From Lyophyllum atratum (Eukaryota > Basidiomycota > Agaricomycetes > Agaricales > Lyophyllaceae): a stretch of DNA of 64,000 nucleotides. This document shows, piece after piece, positions 45,999 through 58,898 of this stretch (its first letter is position 1; each line of letters starts with the position of its first letter). A model generated the notes under the pieces. It was given only the letters and a program-made list of their open reading frames with translations, was not told the origin of the DNA and did not search any database. Both the position numbers and the translations under genes were made by a program. Location of the stretch: NCBI GenBank assembly GCA_014905825.1, contig JACGCN010000035.1, forward strand, positions 248,001 through 312,000, written 5' to 3'.

Positions 45999-47380
45999 AT
46001 GCAGCTCAAAAGCCTTTTACTGTTCGTGGCGCTCAGCGTATCCCCGTCCGTCGCGTCTATCCTTGACAGCACAAAATTCATTTTCACGTTGTAAGCATTC
46101 CACCGCGTCTTAAGCAAAGTTAAAGATATCTAATCTACGTATCTTCCAACAGCGGAGACAGGTAATCAAGGCAGCCCTAGTTTCTTTACGTGCACTCTTT
46201 GCTGAATATGGGGCATTCTTGATTTTTCAGTTACAGTCAGTCAATATTTTGATATCCGTAATATACAGTGACCTAACTCCAGTGTGGGACATAGCTACGG
46301 AAGGATGGAACGGCGCAGGAGACCCTCTTTTGTCCACTCCGACGTGGTGCTCGAGCGCAGGACCGAATTGGGCCCGACAATTCACGACTCTAACCAACAA
46401 CACACGGCTTGTTGACGTACGTGGTCTTATTTCTGCATCATAGTAATGTCTAATAACCACGGCCTGACCTTAGCTTGCTGTCAGTGGCGCGACCTCAAAT
46501 AAGGATATTGTCTTTGCCTCTCCTCCTGATTTCAGGAGTCAAGTGACTTCCTTCACCACCTTTGTGGCTCCCTTCCCGGATAAGGTTGCTTGGACCGCGG
46601 GTAACTCCATCTTCACCGTGTCTTTTGGCAGTAAGCTCTTGATACGATTTCTTGTACATTCATTTAACGACGGATACTCCAGCCAATGATGTGAACAATT
46701 CTTATAAGAATACTGTCGGCAATGGAACGTCCCTGTATTCTCAAGATCTCGATTCATACTTCGCGACAGTCGACAAGCTATACGTCGCAGGGGCTCGTCG
46801 CTTTTTATTCAACAATGTTGTCCCGTTCGATCGCGCACAAGCCGGCGTCAGCCAGGGCGCCACACTTCAAGCCAAGTTGAAAGTACGTGTTACCTGTGTT
46901 TGCGGAGCGTTATAGCAGACCATCTGATAACTTGCGTCAATAGGGCAGCATTCTCGACTTCAACTCTCAGTTGTCGGCGAAAGCTAAAATTTACTGCGCA
47001 TCGAAGGCTGGGATCACCTGCGCTGTATTTGACACCCGTTCGTCTATTCCTTGCTTAAACTTGATTATCTGCACATTGCTGAGTGACTCGATGGGCAGAT
47101 GCGCTGTTCACCATCGTGATGGACAACTTCCGCAGCTTTGGCTTCGCGACTCCTGATGGCGTATGCAACTCGTATGCCAGCCGCGGTGGTTGCACAGCTG
47201 ACCCAACAGCTGACCCGACGTGTCTCGGGCCTTTGTCAGCCTGTAAGTTTGACCAGGTATTACCCAGGGTTGTAACTAATGTAATTCCTAGATGTTTGGA
47301 AGGACGGCCTGCACCCATCGTGGGCCGCAGATACGCTTTGGGCTAAAGGGGTGATAGCTCAACTATCCACGATTAACTAG
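45999..47380 (+). CDS. secreted SGNH/GDSL esterase, CE16-like
   Basis: Predicted extracellular carbohydrate or acetyl esterase. The start at 45999 gives a signal peptide (MQLKSLLLFVALSVSPSVAS). Block I FGDSY spans three tiny exons (about 46085-46235), with the nucleophile Ser. GPNWARQFTT and LAVSGATSNKDIVFA follow. Block III GTNDVNN is split at the intron near 46630-46682. Block V DGLHPSW carries the Asp/His pair (about 47300-47322), and the protein ends at stop 47378-47380. CE16 enzymes (acetylesterases on hemicellulose oligomers) share the FGDSY and DGLHPSW arrangement and a comparable length of about 310 residues; the family assignment is by motif only. Many small introns, all GT...AG, restore frame. 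Confidence 0.85.
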
Positions 47381-47555
47381 AGGATCCCTGCTTCCATATT
47401 TTATTTCTTTCTCTTTTTTTGGCATATCTCCTTACTCTGTGTAAATCGGATGCGAAATGTTGAATAATAATATTGTTCATCGATCGGTTCATGAAAAGAA
47501 ATTTGACTTTGTCCGTATTCTAAATCTCGGTATTCTTTGTACCACCAAGAAGAAT

Positions 47556-48338
47556 CTAGAATGACCCTTCCAATGCCGCTCTCACTTTACCCAATACAAC
47601 CTCATTCCTCCTCTCGTCTCCTGGAAGTCCAGCTTCATCTCGTGCTTCCAAGACGAGCCCCGTAAGCTCCCACAAAGTCTCAGGTAGTTCCGTGATCCCC
47701 TCCACTGGCCGCTTCAACTCCCTCGTCGTCTTCGAGAATCCCTGGACGCTAACTTCGTGCAGCCCAGTGGCTGAACCCGAAGACGGTATGAGCAGCCTAT
47801 CAATAGGCTGGCTTGTGAAGGGATGTTTGATGGACCATGTGTTCCGGAACTGTTCAGTTGGTGGTAATGCTAAAACTTCTTTCGCTAGTCCCAGGATGCC
47901 AGCAGCGTCTTTCTCAGACACGATAAGCACGCGGCCGAGAGCGTCAACTGCTACTGTTTCGCTGTCATAGCCATCGCCGGTCGGTTGGGAGAACAAGGTG
48001 AGGGTTATGCCTTCATTCTCAATAGGGGCGTTCAGAAGAACGGCTAATTGAAGATTGTGGCGGGTTGGTGTGAAAGCATCGGGGGATGGGTGGGGGGTTT
48101 GGAGCGCTCGTTTGTGCCATGAAGCAAAGGGTGATGACCAGGATTGCGTCGCCATCGTCGTCAAGCTCGAATGATGTGTGGGATCGTGGTAGTAATAGAA
48201 GAGGGTGACTGCACCGAGGATAACTGAAAAGAACAGGGTTCGGAGCATCGATGAGCGACGTATGAGATCTGGAGCCTTATCAAGCCTTGAAGAGTGCTGC
48301 ACAGTGCGCAGTCGAGGTAGCGTGACCTTCGTCATCAT
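47556..48338 (-). CDS. single-pass membrane protein, unknown function
   Basis: One exon, 260 codons, stop at 47556. It has an N-terminal basic segment (the start could also be the internal Met of SSMLRTLFF) and one hydrophobic helix (MLRTLFFSVILGAVTLFYYY), followed by a soluble domain. That domain has alternating hydrophobic strands and polar loops (LQLAVLLNAPIENEGITL; VLIVSEKDAAGILGLAKEVL). It resembles a type II anchored protein. The frame is long and its composition coherent, so it is probably real; the family was not recognised. Convergent with the esterase gene, 175 bp apart. Confidence 0.6.
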   Translation of the reverse strand: MMTKVTLPRLRTVQHSSRLDKAPDLIRRSSMLRTLFFSVILGAVTLFYYYHDPTHHSSLTTMATQSWSSPFASWHKRALQTPHPSPDAFTPTRHNLQLAVLLNAPIENEGITLTLFSQPTGDGYDSETVAVDALGRVLIVSEKDAAGILGLAKEVLALPPTEQFRNTWSIKHPFTSQPIDRLLIPSSGSATGLHEVSVQGFSKTTRELKRPVEGITELPETLWELTGLVLEARDEAGLPGDERRNEVVLGKVRAALEGSF

Positions 48339-51300
48339 TTTGAATCAGAACACCCGGACCATGCTGCCATCACAGAACCACATGGATTCACCCTTTGGAG
48401 CATGACAAGTCAGAGGGTGTCTACAGAGTAGAACACCGTTAAAATCCAAAGAGGCCGACACGAGAAGAGGGTCAATAAATCGCTCCTGAGGCTCGAGTAC
48501 GTACTGGGTGCAACCGTAATACCATCAACTTCAAGGACTACAGGGCCCGCGGGAATCGGGGTACCTTATTTGAATGACAAGACGATGCCAAATATGGGTG
48601 GATGCTGCTGTGTTCACAGTACTTGTTGAACTTGTTAACACGTCCTTCCAATTTGTTCCAAATCTCGGTCCTACTCAGATCATCGACCAAGTGAATTCAC
48701 AGTGCTGCGCATAAGCTCTTGTCTCGACCGAGTTCAGGTTTCCCGCAGGCGCTAGACTCTTGTCACTGTTTTGGACTCATCACGGAAGGTTTCCTGAAGA
48801 TAGCTTTATGCGAATTTCGACAGTCACTTTTCGAATCCCATCCCATTGTCGTGATCTCCCAGGAATTCTCCATGTCTCCCCCATTCGATGGAACATCGGC
48901 GGCTTTCGAAACAGTCTCAAGTCAGCGCTTCACGCTCATGTCCAAAGATCTACTCAAATAGATCTGGGAGTGACAGTCTTGAAGAGTAGCAAGCATCTCT
49001 CCGGACCGCTGCTGCGTACAGGAACATGTGAATTAATTTCCAGCTGCATCGGCAAATCAACTAGCCTCCAACCACTGGTACGACATCCACGGAGGAACCA
49101 TGAGCCTAATCAAGTTGGGCTCATCCCCTGGATCTTTATTGCAGTTGCAAACTATCGCGGACAGGATCTATCAAGGCCACCGGAATCCAAGTAGGCATAG
49201 TCCTCAAGGGGACCGTAATTCTTAAACCTTCAGGCATGGACCGCCCGAACTACCAGACACAAGTTGATAAACCCTCGTAGGATCTACGTCAACTTCATGA
49301 ACAGGGCGGCATACTAGGGTCACCGTATACCGGCCTCCTTCCCTCTACATCTGGCAGGCTTAAGGGCTTACGTGGATAACTGCATGCCAACTTATCTCGC
49401 TGGGGTTCTCTTCTATGTAATCAACCAGACCGCAACCATCGCTTGATATGATTGGCGACATGATACCAGAAGCCGACAGAACCTTTTCGAACAATGGGTC
49501 CGCCACAGTGCGCCGCTTTAGACCCTTCACTCTGCCCACTGTTCGCGGGATTGTTTACGGTCTTTACAGGTTTAGCGGCCTAGAGTTCTTAATCCATGCT
49601 CCTCTTGCGCATTGGCGGCCTTTTCCGATGATCATTTTCAAAGATCCCAGCGATCAGACACGAGGCGATCTCTTGATTACGCAGCCCATCGATGAGATAT
49701 CTTGTCCACGCTATTTCTTGTTGTTCCTCTCCCACCCTCATACCAAAAATTTGCTCCCTCGAAGGTGCGTCTCTAGACCGACCCTAGCATGATACGGGGC
49801 ATGCACTAAGCGTTTTGACATTTGGCAGTGACATCTTTAAAATGGCCTTTGTATGTTTTATGTGTATGTGCTAGGCCTTTCGCTTTTATCTGCCTCGAGG
49901 CTAAGATGACGGACGCCGCCACGAGGAACAGGTCGACGTAAACTGGTCTTTTGTTCGGGCGCTATATTTCGGAGTCCGCGAGAACATCTGAACCCTGCCT
50001 TGTCCCCACCGCCCAGCACGCCGCGACTAGAGTAAGCAAGACAACGCGTAACTCTAATATATCCTTTCTTGGTGTGTTATCCAGGCTGCTCTTGCCCTCG
50101 CGAACTGCTCATTGAGATTGTAGATTTTTTATCGTTTTATCGACCCTGGTCGATGCTTTCATAACCCACCTCACCCACAGTCAGGCTCGAATACTGCATG
50201 TCATCCTTTTACTCGGCAGGAATTATGCATTTTGGAGAGGGCCCGATGTCGGCCTCGACGGATCTCATTCCTCGCCGTCCGAATTACGCACCTGGACACA
50301 CTACAGGGTCGATACGACGTGCCTGCCCTCCATTTTCTCCTTTCTTTCCTTAATCTGCGGCATTATTCAGGAAAACCCGTATGGCTGTGTATCACATTAT
50401 CTGATTTCTCGCTATTCCCCTTGGTGCATCCAAGGAGAGATACCCTCGTCTATTTTTCTTATTATTCATGGCATTGTCGTACCCGTCTACTACGTCATTC
50501 GGCATACCAGTGGGGACACGGCGCTCCAATATTTTTTCCATGCACAACCCCGCTTATTTTTGCCTTCTGGAGGCCCCTCCTTTACGGGGTACGGTGGTTA
50601 CGGGCAGAGAATCTCGCTTCGCTTCGAAGCTTTTACCCTGTCTCGCACGTTGCCCGAAAGTTCGAGAAAGGCCTCTCATGAATTCCTTGTTTCCCCTCCT
50701 ACCTTCACTCCCCACAAATTTGTCCATACCGCCACTGGACCGAGGAAATCGCCCAGTCCTCGAAACGGCATCTTCCACTTGGTAGACCCTACACTGATCG
50801 TGTAGCGAGCTAATCAATTCCGAGTCGGCCTTCCTTCCCGCGAGCGCCTCAACAAGGCCGAACCTCCGTTCTACCTGGCGGTCTCCGAATTTCACAGCCC
50901 GTGCAATGAGGCACTGTGGATGGGATCAAGTCATGCGTATTACCATGACCGGGGTGACTGGTGTTATCTAAGATGTCAAGGAGCATAATGAAGTGGCGGT
51001 GCCAAGGTAAAGGACTTTATTTCGCAATTCCCAAACCCCGTTGACGGTGTGGTATGATGCCGGAAATTTAGTGGCAGGTGGGGCGGAGGACAAAGAGAGG
51101 ATCCTCATTCAAATTCGAAATCCACTGGTTGAAGTCTTGCTGGGCCGATCAAGGACACGATCATTAACCAAGAACCAGTTCTGTGGCCTGCGATCGTCTT
51201 TCACCATAGATTGAAATTCATGGCCGAATCATTCCATGCCTCGGACTCCGTATCGAGGTCGGGCTACGCCTAAAGTTTATATGTTTTTGGCCACCCTTCG

Positions 51301-51568
51301 CGGTCGAACTTCCCGCGACCTTCTGGAAGTCCGGATACTAGGAGCAGCAGCACCGCGTCATTTCTATCAGAATGATGACGTTCACTTTCTTCCTTTGACT
51401 GTCGACATGAATCCCTGAACCACTCAGGTTTGAAATTCGAAAGGGTTGTGGCGGGTCGCTCCTACAGGTTTCATGCGTACGCCGTTTTCACTTCCGGAGA
51501 CGAGTATAAAGTGCTCGTTGCTCACAAGTGTCCAGGCCAACTCCCTCTCCTCCCCAATCGCCACTAAC
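48339..51568. other. 3.2 kb without a convincing gene
   Basis: Several open frames of 80-150 codons on the plus strand have no recognisable domain. A weak F-box-like string (CPRELLIEIVDFLS) occurs near 50095-50135 but no matching tail follows, so at most it is a relic. Confidence 0.4.
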
Positions 51569-51923
51569 ATGTCGACATACTCTTCACAAGTGAGTTTTCA
51601 CTTCCTGTTTCGTGACATATTCTTATCCACCATAATAGTCCAGCGCTCCGAACGCCCAGAACCTCCCAGATTACCCTAGGACGCCGCGAAGGACCCCGAT
51701 GGCTTGTCAATTCTGTCGAGGTAACACCAATAACACCTTTGACATTGCCCTACTGATGCTACATAATGTACAGGTCGCAAGTTGAAATGCGACGGACTTA
51801 GACCATCTTGCTCCAATTGCAATAAGCGCGGATACCCTTGCCAGTATATTCCTGTGTACGTTTGGTCACACTGCCCTTGGCCCTTGTTCATATCCCGATT
51901 ACAGGAACGCACCTCCAAGTTAA
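51569..51923 (+). CDS. miniature Zn2Cys6 protein or truncated transcription factor
   Basis: Four short exons: MSTYSSQ (51569-51589), then 51639-51720, 51774-51855 and 51905-51923. Together they encode a Zn(II)2Cys6 cluster with exact spacing C-x2-C-x6-C-x6-C-x2-C-x6-C (from CQFC to the Cys of YPCQY) and then VNAPPS and a stop. The whole product is about 65 residues, whereas fungal Zn2Cys6 regulators usually run to many hundreds with a middle homology region. Either the rest was lost, or the last exon is mis-spliced and the gene continues; no continuation was recognised downstream. The DNA-binding module itself looks intact. Confidence 0.55.
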
Positions 51924-53362
51924 CGTTTCTACCCTATAAGTTCGCATCTCCGTTCAGGGATTGGATGTCCGTCGGGACCCTCCAAGCTTCCAAGCTTGAC
52001 ATATAGATTATTATACTTGATTATCAATACTTACTTTTGTAGAGCTCGTCGCCCTTGTGCCATTACTGATTCAGGACTTCTTGATGTTGGATGTTGTATA
52101 CCTGTCATATCCGCTATCGCATAATTTATAGATGTCTTCCGTACGGGAAAACGTTCATTATCAGATTGGTTCTTCAAGAAGATTAAGGTAACATCTCCAC
52201 CACTTCGCTCTACCTAGCCAGGGCAGCATGCCGGAGTCGCAGGGTTGTGAGAAAGAATGTCAGATTTAGCTCTGATCGTCCAATCGGAAATGATCGGTAA
52301 GACTTGTCGTGAAGCAGGGATGAGGGGGAATACCGAGAGAGGATCTCAAAGGAAGGCTCGCATGCAGTTTTTCGAGGGCACGAGATCGCGAACAAGGAAA
52401 CGGATGTTCCTTTCTTCACCAGAATTCCAGGGCAGCGCCCCTCCAGGCAAAAGCGAGTGCTACACGTTTTATCCGCGCTACCACTCGCAATTAGGGTTGT
52501 TTCTGCTGGAGCGGCTCAAGGCTCAATGGTGAAGCCTTTCAAGTCCTGAAGGGGCTAACCACCGAGAGATTGGCGACAGTATTCTGACTGACGAATCTCT
52601 ATCGCAGTCGCCCATTTTTTCAGCCGCGGTTATCTCACACTGAAATATAATACTATGCCGTATGCGCGACCGCGTTCTTCTTGTCGTCTGGGCGCTGTGC
52701 CGATTCATCTCCGCATTCCAAGGCAATTTTGGGATAGAAGGGTCTGACTTTATATACCTTTACACTCGTGATCTAAGTCAGTGGGCGCGGTAAGACCCTG
52801 GTGGCGACTGAGCTGTTAGGCGATCGCAACTCATCTTGAAGTCAGTCAAATTAAAATTTCAAAACTTATTAACTAAAATTTGCAGCAGCCCTCATGAAAT
52901 AAGAGATACCGCTGTCTGTCAGTTTGGACATTAGACATCGCCTATCGGTAATAACGGCAGATGGCCAACTTTATGGTTCATTAACATTACTGTACGCGGC
53001 GATGTTATAATGAAGCTTTAGATGTTGATAACGATATGATAGCGATTGGTAGCAAGTTTCAACTGGGTCAATTTCAGCCTTGTTAAGAGTTATAACGTTG
53101 ATGGTAGCCTGTGCCAGTGATGACATCACCTTGAAATCCTTTCTCCGTTCTATAACCGTAAACGACCTCAGATGGCCACCAGCAGTTCGCCCTGAGATAC
53201 ATCTCCCCTGTCTGCTGAACATTTCCCTCGGACGCCTTATTCAAGCACACTCGTTTGTTTGGTTCATCACGACCATACTTGGACGGCCACTTTGACTCGT
53301 ATCACTAGTACAGCGGTGGTGTTCGAGCCAAAGGCCACCTTCGGATCCTCGAAAACCTTGCG
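51924..53362. other. intergenic
   Basis: No recognisable coding sequence or repeat. It could hold lost exons of the Zn2Cys6 gene. Confidence 0.4.
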
Positions 53363-54599
53363 ATGAAAACACCTGAATTGTCGCGACACGGTGTAGCAGG
53401 ACATGAAGCATTCTATATCCCGGATTTTGTCACGGTAGATGCGCACCTTCACTGATTGTTGATCGGTGGTCTCTGATCTACTAGTTGGATGGTGATAAAG
53501 CCAGATGAAGAACGATACCTGTTTCGAAAGGTGAATGGCTTACGGATTATAGACCGTGATTTGTCAATATCGCTCGCAGATAACTGAAACCCCTCAACAA
53601 AAATGGAAACAATTGGCGAATCGTCGGTGAGTACTTAGTATCACAACCACTGAAGGCTGGACTCTCAGAATCAGCTTCACGGTTCATTTAATAGCCTACA
53701 GCTATGGGGTAAGTCAGAAGCGAATATGCACGGACTTAATTTGATGCTTGACAGGGGGCGAAATTACATCCAACAATGTTCTCTTTACCCAAACAATGCC
53801 CCCATTTCTTGGAGTATAGTAAGCACAGCTTTGGCCTTCCTCGCCAGATTATTTGTTGACAGCAGCCCTCTAGCCCCGATATTATTACACGTCTTAAGGA
53901 TACGCGGGTATTCGCCTCCTCCCCTCATGGGGGGCCAAATCACGTCATTCTGAATGAAGTACGCGATTTCCCCGCCGAGGCTGTCCTCGCAAATGCTAAT
54001 CCGTTCCCTACAGTATCTTCCTGGTCAAGGAATCATGGTACCCACACACCGTCTGACACCTTGCGCAACTGATCGCTCACCAAAGCCTGGCAGCCGCATG
54101 AGGATGGACCGACCTATCATCCTGTGGTTGCAACGATTTCCCTTGGCTCTCATTCGCTATTCCATTACTACCAATATAAACCTACAGACGATCAACAGTG
54201 GGACGGAACAGCAGTACCTCGAAACCAAGGGGGACGAACTATTGACCCAACGCCAGTCCTAACGCTGTTCTTGGAACCGCGCAGTCTCGTTATCTCAAGG
54301 GGACATATGTATACGTCCCATCTCCACGGGTGAGCACTTTCACTATTACGAGGATGCCGTTCACTGAAGGAAGTAGCATCCGAGAAATCTCTGAAGACCG
54401 AATTTCCCGGAGCGATATAACGAAGCCACCGACCGTCACGGATCTTAACGTACATGTCGCTAACTGGGAAATGCTCTCGGGAAAGGAGGCCAAGAAGGTT
54501 ATGCAGGAAGGGGGGGTTCTACAGCGAGGTGTTAGGTATAGCCTGACGTGCCGCGATGTTGAACGCGTCTCGAGCGCAAAGTCTTTTGTGCGTCGATAG
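53363..54599 (+). CDS. ALKBH6: ALKBH6-type AlkB-family dioxygenase
   Basis: 2-oxoglutarate/Fe(II) oxygenase of the AlkB family, closest in motif layout to ALKBH6. The start at 53363 gives MKTPELSRHGVAGHEAFYIP. Exons then give DEERYLFRK, ITETPQQKWKQLANRR (about 53580-53632) and EITSNNVLF. They are followed by NHVILNE, YLPGQGIM, and the iron-binding HxD in PHEDGP (about 54093-54110). VVATISLGSHSLFHYY comes next. The C-terminal strand LEPRSLVISRG carries the Arg that binds 2-oxoglutarate. The distal His is in LHG, split by an intron near 54330-54371. The stop is at 54599. Iron ligands and Arg are present, so it should be active. The substrate of ALKBH6 is not firmly established. One acceptor (53483-53500 region) had to be chosen by frame. 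Confidence 0.88.
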
Positions 54600-56265
54600 A
54601 AGACGCAATAGAAGAATTTGAATATGGCATGAACTTATTATCATTCCATACACGACAGGGTCCAAGGAGGTTAATTTTATATCACACTGAACGACGCAGA
54701 CAGATATAGATATGTGTCATAACCCCTCGACAACTCAGGAAATGGTAAAACGCTGGTTGGCCGTCAGCGAGATACGAGGGGTTTCTGAGTGAACATGACC
54801 CTCACCACCTGTTCAGATAACTGTTGATCTGCTTGGGTATGATAGTGCTCGATCATCGCGTCACTGACCTTGATACACTTGAAGCCGATGCCCATTGGAT
54901 CCCAGTGGAATATCTGATGCTGTCTCAGGCTGATACACTTACACCAATGGATGCTATTACAGATCATCAGCACTTGCGTGTTGGATCTTTGCCAACACTC
55001 ACCGTCTCCTACGTAGTTTTGCGCAAGCGAAGCCTGCCCTCGTGGTCCTCAAAACAAATATGTCTGCGCCGTTGACTTTGGGAACCTGACGATGGGCGAT
55101 GGCCTCCTGCGCCGTGCTGGCCATTCCTGCTTCTGGCCACCTCCATGGCGTATTCGACTGGGCTGCGCCGTTGAGCCTTCCTAGAAAGGGTATCTGACTG
55201 GGCTGCGCCATTGAGCCTTCCTAGAAAGGGTATCTAGGGCACCGTTCGAAAGTTGATTTGCCCTCGAAATGGACAAGCGGGTGATCTCTCTGCTCTGCGG
55301 CGGTTGATTACACGTTGGACGAAGTCCGCTTGAACCTGCGGCTTGGAAGAGAAAGCCTTGCCACCGGAAACATTAAAAGCTGCCAGCAATTCAGCATACA
55401 TCGAGACAGTCTTGTCCGCAGTCCTTAAAAGCCTCGTCGCAGAGGGGTGCTGGTGTTGAACCCAGAACTGATGGCTCTCTCCATCTCCACGATCACAGAG
55501 CCCAGGGTGATACCATAAACAACTGTCAGAGCACATCACAAGATGATAACGTTCCATTCACAGAAGTTCATGTCTCGTCTCCTGACCATCGATGCGGCGT
55601 CGATTATTCACGCTGTGTGAGAGCTGAGATTCCTTCGACATTGCCCGCTGGCTCTGATTCGACGTTCTGAACTGAGTCCTGGGCTCGTAGTGGATTCGAA
55701 GATACTCGTGGTTGTTGATCAAAGCGTGAGCGGCGTTGGGATGTTCAAACTATGTATACCGTGACAAACAAGTCGCGTCAAGCCTTGTCTAACCTTGTCA
55801 AGGCATACTTGTACATACGTTGCTGCGCGGTGTCTCCTCGTTCCGCATCACTTGTTAACGTTGAGTGTGGTTCGGGGGACTGAGGAGAATTGTCACGTCC
55901 TGCACCTCTGCGACTCTGTCGGACTCGCAACCTTGATACTCAGTAGGCTACTAAGATTGGTCAAGGTTCACAGCGATCACGTCGCACTATTTTTCTGATA
56001 CTTCGGTTCCAGGGTGTTCAGATTTGCAACATTTGTAGATATATACCGTGCTGACGGTGGTCGCTATTTACGTAGAGGGTGCCGGTGATCGACGATTCAA
56101 GCTCAAGCTCCACCACGAGGGTCAACAGTGCGCTTCGCGAATGCTGCCACATGCTCCTGCCATGAACGCTGCTTCCTTCTCACGAGAACCACATATATAC
56201 TTTGGCACAGATCATAGCATTGCACAGCTCTGATTTTGAACGTTCGCAGCCATAGTGTTGGCACG
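54600..56265. other. intergenic with 40-bp tandem repeat
   Basis: No gene was recognised on either strand. Open minus-strand frames near 55000-55560 have no domain. Confidence 0.4.
55156..55235 (+). repeat. 40-bp unit repeated twice
   Basis: The unit starts GACTGGGCTGCGCC and ends GGGTATCT; copies 55156-55195 and 55196-55235 differ by one base (CCGTTG against CCATTG). Confidence 0.9.
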
Positions 56266-58521
56266 ATGAAGGCATCAGGGGTACACTTCCTCGTGTTCTT
56301 AGTTGGTCATTTGGCAGTTGGTACAACTGCGCAGACATGGTGAGTGTTCCCGCCATGGTGGCATCTATTGAGCTTAAAGGATGCCCAACGCTGAATTTTA
56401 GGTGCGGCAAAAACTATATGTCTACCTCGCCAGTCGTACCGCCCGGTAAGTACACACGCAAAACGTCCTTCGAATACCGACTGATAGCTTCTGTCCGCAG
56501 GTGGTCAATTTCCCATCCCGACCAAGTCAGATACGCCCCTCCTATCTCTCAGATGCTCCCCAGCTATTCGACCATATCTGTTGGAAGATGCAGCCTCTAC
56601 CGACGCGTCGTTTGTTTCGATTATAGTCGATGCTCCAATGACTTTCTTTCAAATCGCGAATGCAGTCCCAATCAACTCTCATCCCGCGTCTGGTATCCTT
56701 GATGTGACCGTGTCTGTTGACGGGAGACCACTCACACACGGCGCGGTAAGACTGAACTCTACCAAGACCTTGCTTCCGTTCTCCCTTCGCTCCTTGCAGC
56801 CACGCACAACTCCGTACACTATCTCATGCGCAGCGACCTTCGCAACGCAGACTTTCCATGCAACAGGTTCCCTTTCGTATCTCCCTAATCCTCCTTCCAG
56901 CATTGGATCCGTCACCAAAATGGACCTGAGGACCGGAGCACTACTAGCGCGACCTGCAGATGGAAAGGGAGGTCCCTATGCTCCGGTCCTTCCAATCGGG
57001 TTTTACACACAGTTTGACGGTTATCTGGCCAAGAATTTATCGATCTCTGCTGAACTTGCAGCACAAGGGTGTTTATCCTCCTTGACTCTTGTCAATTTAC
57101 CCCAAGGCTAATGACTACGCCTAGATTCACAATTGTCAGTAACGATGGCTTGCTCTGACACTTCTATCGATGTTGATATTGCGCGCGTTGAAAGGTTCAT
57201 CCGATACCGTCCTTTGGCAACTTGACGGCCCTGGATTTAGTGCTCGACAACATGCAGGAGGCAGGTTTATACCTCATGTATGACATGCGAGGGTATATGC
57301 TCCACGGAAATAGGTTTTTCACCATCTAATGTCTTCGAATTAGCACATATCAGAACAAGACATCGGTCACGGAACAAGTCAACCGGATCAAGTCCCGACC
57401 TAATCTCCTACTTTGGTATACCGCTGACGAACCGGACGGGACGACTGACCCCCTCGATGCGACTACCATCTCCTCTAATCTCATCACATCCTTGGATGGC
57501 GGAGATGGCAATGGAGGTGCCGGTTACCATCCTGTTTCGCTAGTCCTGAACTGCCAGGATTTCTTCTTCACGCAAGTCTTTTAACCTGGACTTCCCGGCT
57601 TCTGCTAATGCAACACGACATCCAGTGAGTACACGAGCGGTTCAGATATCGTCATGCAAGATGCCTACATAATTGGCAACAATGTTACGTTCTCCAGTCA
57701 ATGGGATACGGTGTGCACTAAGGATTACGGCGACTGCGGGTACGGACTTATGTGTGCAGGACTTTGCCAGACGGAAGTGGCTGATAGACAGATGCTCTGT
57801 CTAGGTGTGACAACTGTTTGGGCAAGTTCGAGGATATATCCACCAGGATGGACGAGTTCCACGAGAGGTTATTTATCAATGGGTGGGACAGGACCAAAGC
57901 GGTTTGGACTGTTCCCCAAGGATTTGGGAATGAAACGTCAGTAGAGAATTTCCGACGCTTTCAAACACGATATTAACCTGTACTTCCTCAAAGATACTGG
58001 AAGGTATTTATCTCCCGACACGATTTACAAGGGTGTCATACGACTCATACACCTTTCTTCAGCGGTTCCCCACAGGCAAAGAATTCGTCGTTGAGAGTAT
58101 TCTTGGTATAAACCACGGTGGGCTAGGTGAATACTCTGCATGTCTTATATTCCTCCCACCTCATCTCCCAATGTCAGGCGTAGTCTCATGGGACGACCCC
58201 ACCTCGCCGGACATCAAATCTTCCGCATCCCTGCTCGCCCTTTCCTTGCCCAAAATGACACGCTTCATCCTCAGTCCAGCCGCATCTTTCCGTCAGGTGA
58301 CAGTCAACAGAGTTGACATCGGCCTCTGGACCGTTGGTCCGGAGACACTGGTCCTGGCTAGCAATATGAACTACGCAGCCGTGACCATTCGCCTGACGGA
58401 TATATCCCTCAAATCGAAGGGTGTAGAACAGGTGCTGGATAGTGGGGCAGTCGTGAATCATGACAAGACGGGATTCACTTTCGAATCGGTTGGCTCTGGG
58501 GCGTTCGTCGTGAAGAAGTAA
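56266..58521 (+). CDS. secreted TIM-barrel glycoside-hydrolase-like protein
   Basis: The start at 56266 gives a signal peptide (MKASGVHFLVFLVGHLAVGT). A Cys-containing N-terminus (WCGKNYMSTSPVVPPG) and a beta-rich domain follow (VSIIVDAPMTFFQIANAVP to TFHATGSLSYLP, about 56600-56890). The next part looks like a (beta/alpha)8 barrel: MDLRTGALLAR, PVLPIGFYTQFDGYL, AGLYLMYDMRG, LLLWYTADEPDG (possible acid in DEPD, about 57410-57440), a CGCDNC loop and WTVPQGFGNE. It closes with a beta-rich C-terminal domain ending FVVKK, stop 58519-58521. About ten exons. The overall plan is that of secreted fungal glycosidase-like proteins; the family number and substrate cannot be assigned by eye. Convergent with the PX-GH18 gene. 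Confidence 0.7.
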
Positions 58522-58898
58522 GTGCACTTTATGCATCTAGGACGTCCATGCAATGCTGCGTCGGAATATATGGGGTGCATCGGAAGCTCATTCTTTCCCT
58601 TTTCTTTCGCTTCCTTTACGGTACTGCTATGTGCTGTCAAGATAGTGAATCCGAATCCGGGTCGCCAAATACGGAATCTGCGAGCGGCGCCATGATAGCA
58701 CAGCCATTGTGGATACTGGCATTTATTGCAAGAAAGCTAGGTATGTAGGCGGGCACTGCAGCTGGGAATTACTACGATGAGTATCAGATAAACGTTGTGG
58801 ATCGTGGATGTGGCTCATGAAAAGGTCGTAAAATCGAAATATAGCAGGGTCGTCGGATCGTTGAGAGAATATTGGAAATGGGTCATGAAAAACCGCAT
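58522..58898. other. convergent intergenic spacer
   Basis: Lies between two converging 3' ends. No gene seen; presumably 3' UTRs. Confidence 0.5.

Noticed and set aside
48719..49194. Plus-strand frames of 80-144 codons near 49 kb
   Set aside because: Composition and codon patterns look random, with no domain and no supporting splice sites.
50090..50810. F-box-like string CPRELLIEIVDFL and following frames
   Set aside because: The motif is short and the expected continuation is absent; chance or an ancient relic.
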